Positions 6,789 to 12,579 of a stretch of DNA of 13,534 bases are shown here, one piece after another. The DNA is from Rhodobacterales bacterium (lineage in GTDB: Bacteria > Pseudomonadota > Alphaproteobacteria > Rhodobacterales > Rhodobacteraceae), in contig JAAFIJ010000038.1 of NCBI GenBank assembly GCA_013298675.1, positions 1-13,534 of the forward strand, read 5' to 3'. A model generated the notes under the pieces. It made no database searches. It was not told the DNA's origin and saw only the letters and a list, made by a program, of their open reading frames with translations. Every line of letters starts with the position of its first letter. Position 1 is the stretch's first letter. The translations under genes and the position numbers were made by a program.

Positions 6789-7907
6789 ATGGCCAAACGC
6801 AGACGGCTAGAGGCGCCGGGCGCCGCAGAACTGGCAGATCTTGAAGCGGGTTTCGCGGCGAAACAGATGCCAGACCGAATGGGGCCAGACCGCATGGGCA
6901 TGACCGCGCCCATCACCCAGGTCGCTGCCGAGGCCGCCCGCGCGGCAAGCCCGCTTGATATCGACCAACGCGTCACTAATGCGCAGAATAGTGTCGATGC
7001 GGGCGCTTGGCGTGACGCGGTTCAGGCGGGCAGGGTGATCAGTGATCTGCCCTTGGACGCCATCGATCTGGGCCATTTGACCCGCGACCGCATGATCGTA
7101 GAGGCCGATGAGTTGGAAGAGCTGAAAGCCTCTATCCGCACCAATGGCATGCGCCTGCCCATCGAAGTGGTGGCGTTGCCGGAGGGTCGTTATGGTCTGG
7201 TGTCGGGCTGGCGGCGGATGACCGTTCTGCTGACCCTGTCCGCCGAAAGCCGTGCCTCCGGTGGGCAGGATTTTGCGACCGTCAAGGCGATCGTGCGCCC
7301 CCCCTATGAGGCAGGGGTCCTCTATACCGCCATGGTCGAGGAAAATGAATTGCGCGCGCAGCTGACCCCCTATGAGCGGGGCCGTATCGCGGTGGTCGCG
7401 GCCGAAAACGGCGCGTTTAGCGGCACTGAAAGCGCAATAGAGACGATTTTCGCCACAGCCTCGCGCGCCAAACGGTCCAAGATCCGCAGCTTTGCCAAGG
7501 TCCACCAACTGCTGGGCGATGTGCTGCATTTTCCGACCGACCTGTCGGAACGAAACGGGCTGCGGCTGGCCTATGCCTTGCGCGAAGGATCGGTGCAGGC
7601 GCTGCGTCAGGCGTTGATGACCTCAACCGGCGAGGGGGGGATAGAGGGCCCTGCCCGTGAATGGGCCATGTTAGAGCCGATTGTCGTGGCATCCGAGGCG
7701 CAAGAGCGCACCGCCGAACGCGGCGGGCGGCCAAAGGCGCAGATCACCAAACCGGCCAACCCGCGCCAAACCTTGGCGAATGGCATCAGCATGCAACAGA
7801 TAGAGCATGAGGACGGCTATTCGATCCGTCTGCGCGGCGCGTCAGTAGACGCCGAGATGATAGCACGCGTGATGGCCGCGCTTGAACGGATGTTAAATAG
7901 ACCCTAA
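6789..7907 (+). CDS. parB: ParB-family partition protein
   Basis: The 372-residue protein is the second gene of the parAB operon, starting 3 bp after the parA stop behind a good AAAGGA site. A disordered N-terminus of about 80 residues, likely the ParA-contacting part, includes a PDRMG repeat. The ParB/Srx-like nuclease-fold domain (about 90-200) contains VSGWRRMTV (138-146), corresponding to the usual GERR nucleotide box, and VEENELRAQLTPYERG (183-198), corresponding to the ENxQR motif. The GERR glutamate is replaced by Trp, and the second motif is also variant. A helix-turn-helix region follows (about 214-245) and a C-terminal dimerisation segment is likely. ParB proteins load on parS as CTP-dependent clamps; whether this variant uses CTP is open. 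The palindrome GTTTCGCGGCGAAAC lies inside its own codons 21-26. Confidence 0.9.
   Translation: MAKRRRLEAPGAAELADLEAGFAAKQMPDRMGPDRMGMTAPITQVAAEAARAASPLDIDQRVTNAQNSVDAGAWRDAVQAGRVISDLPLDAIDLGHLTRDRMIVEADELEELKASIRTNGMRLPIEVVALPEGRYGLVSGWRRMTVLLTLSAESRASGGQDFATVKAIVRPPYEAGVLYTAMVEENELRAQLTPYERGRIAVVAAENGAFSGTESAIETIFATASRAKRSKIRSFAKVHQLLGDVLHFPTDLSERNGLRLAYALREGSVQALRQALMTSTGEGGIEGPAREWAMLEPIVVASEAQERTAERGGRPKAQITKPANPRQTLANGISMQQIEHEDGYSIRLRGASVDAEMIARVMAALERMLNRP
6850..6864. promoter_or_regulatory. Candidate parS-like palindrome inside parB (copy 2)
   Basis: GTTTCGCGGCGAAAC is an exact copy of the 15-bp palindrome at 5210-5224. Here it falls within the codons for residues 21-26 of ParB. Intragenic parS sites within par operons are known in other bacteria. 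The exact match over a perfect palindrome makes a chance origin unlikely, but ParB binding is inferred. Confidence 0.55.
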
Positions 7908-7945
7908 TCGGCGGTTTAGAGACAGATTTTCAAACCCAAGACCGG

Positions 7946-9307
7946 CTAAAGGGACAAGCTGGCTTGCGGCGCACGTGCGGCTGCATCCTCGGCCCACAGG
8001 GTGATCAGAACCTCTGACAGCCCCTGCCAAGCCGCCTCAGTGGCATCACGCAAAGGGGCATAGGCCAACCGCCCGACATCGCGGTAGTCAAGGTCATAGA
8101 CCTGCCCCACACCTGCGGCTGCAAGCTGGGGTACCTCAGGCAAGGGGTTTGGCAACAAGAACGGGCTTGGCAAAGGGTTGCCCCCTGCCAAACGGGCCGC
8201 GAGCCCCGCCAAAGCGGCCTGCGAGGCGCCCTGAACGCGGGTCGGCAGCGCCAGCACCCTGCGCCAGTGAAAGGGCTGTGCTGCCTGCCCCCGGGCGCGG
8301 GCGTTGCGCTGCGCCTCTTGATCAAGGCTTGCCATGGCATCGGCCAAAGCAGCCAGCCCCTGCGACATCGCCGTAACGGCCCCAGAAACCGCGTCCGCCT
8401 CGTGCAACGGGACGGGCATCACCAAGACATCTGCCGAGGCCAGCACCGACAGGGCCAAGGGCCCAAGGCCCCGCCCGGTATCGCACAGGATCAGATCATA
8501 GGATTGACGCCAGCCCGCCGCCTCTATTGACGCGGCCAGCGCCCGCCACGGCTGCCACCCGCGCAGCGCCATCCGCCAGTTGGTGATCTGCAGGTCCCCC
8601 AGCATCATCGCAGGCCGCGCAGACACCACATCAAGCCCGGGCCAGCGGCTGGGTTCGACCAACGCCCCGGGCGACAGATTAAGCGCGCCGGTCAGCGCCT
8701 CGGCCATGGCATCCTCTATCGCCAAGGGCTCTTCGCCCCGGTCAAGCCGCGATTGGTTCACCCCGCGCAAATGCTGACCCGCACCTTGTGCCAAGAGCGA
8801 CAAAACCCCCGCGCTCCCCCCTGACGATCCGGCAACCGGGGCCACCCCCAAGGACGCCGCCAGCTGACCGCCGGGATCTGCGTCCACCACCAACACCCTG
8901 TATCCGGCCAAAGCCGCCGCCGTGGCCAGATGCAGCAGCGCGGTCGTGCGCCCGGTTCCCCCTTGCGGCCCCGTCATCGCCACAACCGCCGCTTGCGCCC
9001 CCACAGGCCGGGGCGGCAGATAACGGTTCTTGCGCGCGGATTGGGCGAAATGGGCGCGCAGGGGCTGCATGTCAGCGGGGGCAAACCAGCGCGTCCCGCC
9101 CTCGGCCCCCGCCACCCCTTGGGGCAGGGCGGGGTTCTGCGCCAACACCCGGCGCAGATGTTCAGACGCCATCGGCAAAATCCATGTGGTTATTTCCCAG
9201 ATCGACAGGGGACGAGACGGGCGCTGCGCGGTTTGGGTGGTCCCGTCCGCGCCCGAAAGGATGGCTTGGGCAAGACGTTGCAGATCGGTGGTTTCGAGAG
9301 AGGCCAT
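7946..9307 (-). CDS. Second ParA-like protein with degenerate Walker A motif
   Basis: This 453-residue protein is paralogous to the ParA at 5406-6785. Shared features are SIWEIT..LP..HLRRVL..NP.LPQG near residues 35-64, the order of ATPase motifs, and a C-terminal DYRD stretch. The P-loop reads GPQGGTGRTT (113-122): the signature lysine is Gln115 and the Walker A lysine is Arg120. The following DxDxQxS is DADPGGQ, and the Walker B region reads CDTGRGLG instead of IDTPPALG. The frame is otherwise intact over its full length, arguing against simple decay. It lies alone on the minus strand, convergent with parB (38 bp gap) and divergent from repA across the origin. I chose the ATG at 9307 because the 31 extra residues from 9400 are AT-rich and hydrophobic and unlike the family. 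A pseudo-ATPase with a regulatory role in partition or initiation is an inference. Confidence 0.85.
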   Translation of the reverse strand: MASLETTDLQRLAQAILSGADGTTQTAQRPSRPLSIWEITTWILPMASEHLRRVLAQNPALPQGVAGAEGGTRWFAPADMQPLRAHFAQSARKNRYLPPRPVGAQAAVVAMTGPQGGTGRTTALLHLATAAALAGYRVLVVDADPGGQLAASLGVAPVAGSSGGSAGVLSLLAQGAGQHLRGVNQSRLDRGEEPLAIEDAMAEALTGALNLSPGALVEPSRWPGLDVVSARPAMMLGDLQITNWRMALRGWQPWRALAASIEAAGWRQSYDLILCDTGRGLGPLALSVLASADVLVMPVPLHEADAVSGAVTAMSQGLAALADAMASLDQEAQRNARARGQAAQPFHWRRVLALPTRVQGASQAALAGLAARLAGGNPLPSPFLLPNPLPEVPQLAAAGVGQVYDLDYRDVGRLAYAPLRDATEAAWQGLSEVLITLWAEDAAARAPQASLSL

Positions 9308-9545
9308 GGGGCGTCCACTTATAAAAAAGGCTTTTGCAATGAATATCACGAAAAATATCACATGTCTTGATATTATCATGATCCATGTAGCAGAAGCCAA
9401 CTTTTCTTTATTTTCTAAGCTCTTTTTCAGGTTTTGGGGGGTGTTTCGTTGGATGTCTGGCTTTGGGGGATTTCTTTTTTTAGTTAATATTGAGTTATAT
9501 ATTAGTTACGGAGCAGAGTTTTCCGGGATTCCGCCGTTTTTGATG
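9308..9545. other. AT-rich origin-proximal region, candidate unwinding element and promoter of the ParA-like gene
   Basis: This stretch is much richer in A and T than its surroundings, with runs such as TTTCTTTTTTTAG and TTATATATTAG near 9470-9505. AATATCAC occurs twice 12 bp apart (9342-9349 and 9354-9361), with its inverse TGATATT at 9368-9374, and the palindrome-containing ATTATCATGAT follows at 9372-9382. It probably serves as the duplex unwinding region of the origin and as the promoter/operator of the minus-strand gene ending at 7946. No gene is supported here. Confidence 0.55.
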
Positions 9546-9584
9546 CTGTGAATCAGAGGCTTAGCGGGGAGCCAAAAAGCCGTG

Positions 9585-9645
9585 GTGACTCTGAAACCCC
9601 GATAGAGTGACTCTGATCCCCCGTTGTGGTGACTCTGAAACCCCG
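9585..9645 (+). repeat. Three iterons of the probable replication origin
   Basis: GTGACTCTGAAACCCCG occurs at 9585-9601 and 9629-9645, with a variant GTGACTCTGATCCCCCG at 9607-9623. The starts are exactly 22 bp apart, two turns of the helix, which is the classic layout of iterons bound by a plasmid initiator. A partial inverted copy of the core (GAATCAGAG, 9550-9558) lies just upstream. The array sits between the AT-rich stretch and a DnaA box, about 175 bp before repA. Confidence 0.88.
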
Positions 9646-9696
9646 AGGGATTGGGCCAGATCGGAGCTGCTTGGCAAGAGGGCGCTGGACGCAGCC

Positions 9697-9705
9697 TGTG
9701 GATAA
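9697..9705 (-). promoter_or_regulatory. Perfect DnaA box in the probable origin
   Basis: TGTGGATAA on the plus strand is the exact complement of the consensus DnaA box TTATCCACA. It lies 52 bp after the last iteron and about 115 bp before repA. Iteron plasmids commonly need host DnaA next to the initiator, so together with the iterons and AT-rich stretch this defines the likely oriV (about 9308-9819). Confidence 0.8.
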
Positions 9706-9819
9706 CTTTAGGGTTGGTGTCAATGAAACCACGAATCGCAGCCTGCGGATTTGGACCGTTTTTCGGGTCTGATCCTTGGGGGTTAACTGCGGTCATGAGG
9801 CACAGGCAGGACGGTTGTA

Positions 9820-10905
9820 ATGTTGGTTGCGGGGCCCATAGGGGCGGCTGTGCGCGGGGCTATGCAGGGGGGTGTCCAGCCGGACTTCTTTTCCTGTGAT
9901 CTGCTGGATGCGCTGCCCAAAGACGATATCGCCAGCATGGAACACCCGTTGTTCACGCTGGCCACACGGCCTGATCTGACCATCCTGCGCTATGTGCACA
10001 ATGGGGTCGAGGTGGAGGTGACGCCCTCGGTCAAGGGGCGTGCCACGCTGCATGACAAGGACATTCTGATCTATTGCACCAGCCAGCTGATGGCGGCACT
10101 GAACGCGGGGCGCAGCGTCGCGCGCACGCTGCATTTGCGCGCGCATGATCTGTTGGTGGCGACCAACCGCGAAACCAGCGGCGACGCCTACCGCCGTCTG
10201 CGTGAGGCGTTTGAACGTTTGGCGGGCACGCGGATCACCACCAATCTGGTGGCGGGCGAGGTCGAGATCACCCGCGGCTTTGGCCTGATCGAGGATTGGG
10301 AGATCGTGCGCAAGACGCGCGGCGGGCGGATGATCCAAGTGCGCATCACGCTTTCCGAATGGCTCTATTCGGCCATTATGGCCAAGTCGGTGCTGACGCT
10401 GAGCCGCGATTACTTTCACCTGCGCCGCCCCTTGGAGCGGCGGATCTATGAGCTGGCGCGCAAGCATTGCGGCCGCCAACCCGAATGGCGTATCTCGCTG
10501 GAGGTGCTGCACAAGAAGTCAGGATCGACCAGCCCGCGGCGGGTGTTCCGGTCGATGCTGCGCGAGATCATCACCCAAGGCCATCTGCCCGACTATGATC
10601 TGCGGCTGGAGGAGGGGGATCTGCTTTATGTGACCCCCAAGACTGTGCTGGAGGAGGCAACATCGCCCGCGCCGTCCCGCTTTGGAGCGCCGATGCTGGG
10701 ACCCCCGATCTTGGGACCCCCGATCCTGGGACCCTTGGCAGAGGCCACGCTGGAACGGGGCCGCGATCTGGCACAGGGCTGGGACATCTACGCGCTAGAG
10801 GCCGAATGGCGCGGGGTGTGGCAACGATCGGGCCGCCCGGTGCTGCGCGCACCCGACAAGGCGTTTCTGGGCTGGCTGGGCAAGCGGCTGGCAGCAGCAG
10901 GGTAA
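9820..10905 (+). CDS. repA: Plasmid replication initiator protein A (RPA family)
   Basis: The 361-residue protein resembles the RPA-type initiator (RepA) used by many Rhodobacterales plasmids. It would bind the iterons just upstream and start replication with host DnaA. The conserved region begins at about residue 40 (MEHPLFTLATRPD) and runs to about 275. It includes CTSQLM, the region RETSGDAYRRLREAFERLAG (117-136) with helix-turn-helix character, and SRDYFHLRRPLERRIYELAR (195-214), two winged-helix units as in Rep_3-like proteins. The ATG at 9820 is supported by AGGACGG ending 5 bases upstream; an internal Met15 would also work. Residues 293-304 are a small LGPPI repeat encoded by a 15-bp tandem repeat. 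The C-terminal part (about 310-361) is less conserved. The gene is monocistronic and runs away from the origin. Confidence 0.9.
   Translation: MLVAGPIGAAVRGAMQGGVQPDFFSCDLLDALPKDDIASMEHPLFTLATRPDLTILRYVHNGVEVEVTPSVKGRATLHDKDILIYCTSQLMAALNAGRSVARTLHLRAHDLLVATNRETSGDAYRRLREAFERLAGTRITTNLVAGEVEITRGFGLIEDWEIVRKTRGGRMIQVRITLSEWLYSAIMAKSVLTLSRDYFHLRRPLERRIYELARKHCGRQPEWRISLEVLHKKSGSTSPRRVFRSMLREIITQGHLPDYDLRLEEGDLLYVTPKTVLEEATSPAPSRFGAPMLGPPILGPPILGPLAEATLERGRDLAQGWDIYALEAEWRGVWQRSGRPVLRAPDKAFLGWLGKRLAAAG
10696..10735 (+). repeat. 15-bp tandem repeat within repA
   Basis: CTGGGACCCCCGATC (10696-10710) is repeated as TTGGGACCCCCGATC (10711-10725) and begins a third time (CTGGGACCC, 10726-10734). In frame it encodes LGPPI-LGPPI-LGP, a flexible-looking linker between the initiator core and the C-terminal tail. 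It is likely a length-variable site produced by replication slippage. Confidence 0.8.
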
Positions 10906-11000
10906 GGTGTCTTTGTTTTCATCTGCGCGCAATCAGCAGGATCGATACCGCTGATCGCTTCGGGGGCTGATTGGCACCAGAAAAAGGGAAACCATTGGCA

Positions 11001-11032
11001 CAAAAGAAAACGGCCCCCCAATCGGAGGGCCG
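11001..11032 (-). terminator. Intrinsic terminator of the first VPLPA-CTERM gene
   Basis: On the minus strand CGGCCCTCC (11032-11024) pairs with GGGGGGCCG (11019-11011) across a 4-base loop, with one G-U pair, and is followed by TTTTCTTTTG. This is a textbook rho-independent terminator 40 bp past the stop at 11072. On the plus strand the same hairpin, with a C-A mismatch, is followed by CTTCTTT and may help end repA transcription. An AATCAGC/GCTGATT dyad at 10931-10972 is another weak candidate for repA. Confidence 0.85.
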
Positions 11033-11071
11033 CTTCTTTAAACGGTACAGCCGTGAGGCTGCGGTGTTTGA

Positions 11072-11593
11072 TTAAGCAATGTTTGCTTTGCGACGACGCA
11101 GGCCAGCAAGACCAGCAAGGCCACCGATCAACAGCAAACCGCCAGCTGGCAGTGGAACTGCTGCAACTTCCAGGTCGACGATCAGGTCGGCCATGCGGCC
11201 AGACTTGGCCCACGAGAACATCAGGGTCTGGGTGGTGTTCGGCGCGGTGAAGTTCATCGTCAAGCTGGTCAGCAACGAACCGTTCGCGATTGCGGTCGAC
11301 GACAGCAAGTTCCCGTTGGACCAAACCGACATTACCAGGCTCTTGAACCAGCGCAGGCTGATTGGGCCAACGGTCACCAGACCAGAAGCGCTCATTGGGT
11401 CGGAGCTCGCAACGAAGTCGTGGCTCCACGAGCCGCCGGAACCAACAACAGTTTTGATAACAGCCTGGAACACTTCGGAACCGTGGATGTTGGTCGAGCC
11501 GCCATTGGTCAGGGTGGTCACTGCGGAAGCAGCGGTGCCTAGGGAGAGAACTGCAACTGCTGCAATCGCGGTGGTCTTCATAAAGTTGAACAT
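11072..11593 (-). CDS. VPLPA-CTERM sorting domain protein (first substrate)
   Basis: This is a 173-residue exported protein. A Sec signal peptide (MKTTAIAAVAVLSLGTAASA, residues 5-24) precedes a Ser/Thr/Gly-rich region of about 120 residues with alternating hydrophobic stretches, suggesting beta structure. The C-terminus is the tripartite sorting signal: VPLPA (146-150), a short Gly/Leu transmembrane helix (151-165) and RRRK (166-169). Such proteins are expected to be cleaved near VPLPA by XrtD, encoded at 433-2040, and released to the surface or matrix. The mature part matches nothing I recognise. The start at 11593 is chosen because AAAGGA lies 9-10 bases upstream; starting at Met5 would leave no binding site. 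The leader resembles that of the other VPLPA gene at 12580-13245, suggesting common control. The gene ends in a strong terminator. Confidence 0.9.
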   Translation of the reverse strand: MFNFMKTTAIAAVAVLSLGTAASAVTTLTNGGSTNIHGSEVFQAVIKTVVGSGGSWSHDFVASSDPMSASGLVTVGPISLRWFKSLVMSVWSNGNLLSSTAIANGSLLTSLTMNFTAPNTTQTLMFSWAKSGRMADLIVDLEVAAVPLPAGGLLLIGGLAGLAGLRRRKANIA

Positions 11594-11600
11594 AATAAAT

Positions 11601-11617
11601 AGTCCTTTCAGATGTTA
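11601..11617 (-). promoter_or_regulatory. Leader element shared by the two VPLPA genes
   Basis: On the minus strand this reads TAACATCTGAAAGGACT, containing the ribosome binding site AAAGGA. The second VPLPA gene has AACATCT-ACT-GAAAGGACT at the same place (13250-13267). The match extends well beyond a normal binding site, so a shared leader function or shared ancestry is likely. Confidence 0.5.
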
Positions 11618-12100
11618 CGCACCAGAAACTGGCGTTCGTTTTCGCTCAGCCCTAAAGCGCTTATGCGGCACAGCAGGGGTCTCAACACTTATGGAGACCA
11701 TTTTCGCCATAAATCGGCCTGAATTCAAGGCCTTTGATGCGAGAGAATGTAAATAGTCACAAGACACAACTGGAGCGTGTTTTTTGTGACGACGACATGA
11801 ACATCTGTGGCCAATTTGTGCAGATTGGTTCTCATATGTAAACAATCTTTTTTGCCAGAGGCCTTTTTTTAAGCGGCGTGGGAACCTTTGGTAAATTTGG
11901 GCCCGGATCACTCTGACTGAACAAGGGAAAGTGATTCGGATTTTCGGGAAAATAACCGGCGGATTTTGCGCGCTTTTTGGCGCAGAAAATCTTGGCTTGG
12001 AACGGCGCCAAACCCCCACGAGGGCGCAGTCTTTGGCGCAGAAACGCGGTGGCCACCCGTCCCACTTACCTATGCACCGATGGTGAAAAAATCCCCTTTA

Positions 12101-12118
12101 ACCACAATCTATTGTGGT
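12101..12118. promoter_or_regulatory. Perfect 18-bp inverted repeat, operator-like
   Basis: ACCACAAT (12101-12108) and ATTGTGGT (12111-12118) are perfect inverted arms separated by CT. This compact symmetric layout is typical of a dimeric repressor or activator site. It directly abuts the tandem repeats at 12113-12150. The protein that binds is unknown. Confidence 0.6.
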
Positions 12119-12150
12119 GGGTGACGGCCGCTGTGGTGGGTGACGGCCGC
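12113..12150 (+). repeat. Two perfect 19-bp tandem repeats
   Basis: TGTGGTGGGTGACGGCCGC occurs at 12113-12131 and again, without gap or mismatch, at 12132-12150. The first copy overlaps the right arm of the inverted repeat at 12101-12118, so part of that half-site (TGTGGT) is also repeated. Confidence 0.9.
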
Positions 12151-12435
12151 GTGCGGGGTAAGGGTTTGGCGCAGAGCAAGACGATTTTGCAGCGCGCCCA
12201 GACCGCGTTCGCGCAAAGCGAGAGGCGGCGATCGGCGCGCGGCGCCTTGATGTGCCGGGGGTGTGATGGGGCTTCACCCCACCCGTTTTGCTGACGTCTG
12301 CCTATGTCGTCCTGCCTGCGGCATGGGCGCGTCTGCGGTCCTGGGTTTAAGGGGGCGCGCGCAGGGAAACCTGCGCCAAATCGAGAGAATCGGGCGAGGA
12401 TGGCCCGTGGAATTGCGGCGGTGGGCGCAGGTTCT

Positions 12436-12483
12436 TGCCACAATCACGGCAGATTTGCGCGGCAGCTGCGGGCAAATGTGGCA
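12436..12483. repeat. Nested dyad in the interval between the VPLPA genes
   Basis: TGCCACA (12436-12442) and TGTGGCA (12477-12483) form outer arms. ATTTGC (12453-12458) and GCAAAT (12472-12477) form inner arms, around a central GCAGCTGC palindrome (12462-12469). A cruciform or a structured RNA is possible, but no homologous element is recognised. Confidence 0.5.
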
Positions 12484-12504
12484 GGGGAAAATGGGGCGTA
12501 TCTA

Positions 12505-12533
12505 TGCAAATGGCCCCCAAATTCGGGGGCCAT
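12505..12533 (-). terminator. Terminator hairpin of the second VPLPA-CTERM gene
   Basis: ATGGCCCCC (12510-12518) and GGGGGCCAT (12525-12533) form a perfect 9-bp stem with a 6-base loop. On the minus strand TTTGC follows, a short T tract. It lies 46 bp past the stop of the gene ending at 12580. Confidence 0.75.
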
Positions 12534-12579
12534 AGCGAGGGAATACGTGGTGTCTGATGCCTTTGACGGGGCTGGGCCC

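Larger units (their letters stand above)
11618..12504. other. Long non-coding interval between the VPLPA genes, rich in repeats
   Basis: Nearly 900 bp without a convincing gene; open frames on both strands lack binding sites and family-like sequence. It contains a near-palindrome around GAATTC with GGCC ends (11716-11732), three direct copies of TTTGGCGCAGA (11976, 12032, 12165; the first two extend to 13 bp) plus one inverted TTTGGCGC (in 12004-12012), an 18-bp perfect inverted repeat (12101-12118), a 19-bp tandem duplication (12113-12150) and a nested dyad (12436-12483). The left part should hold the promoter of the gene ending at 11072, but no clear promoter motif can be named. Confidence 0.55.

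Noticed and set aside
7912..7937. GGTTT/AAACC hairpin between parB and the ParA-like gene as a terminator
   Set aside because: The stem is only 5 bp with a long loop and no T tract; too weak to call, although two convergent genes meet there.
9506..9796. 96-codon minus-strand open frame across the iterons
   Set aside because: It overlaps the iterons and DnaA box, and its repeats simply mirror the iteron DNA.
12101..12150. CRISPR array
   Set aside because: Only two adjacent copies of a 19-mer with no spacers and no cas genes in the window.
12066..12443. 125-codon minus-strand open frame in the long interval
   Set aside because: It covers the inverted and tandem repeats, has no binding site and no domain; kept as non-coding.
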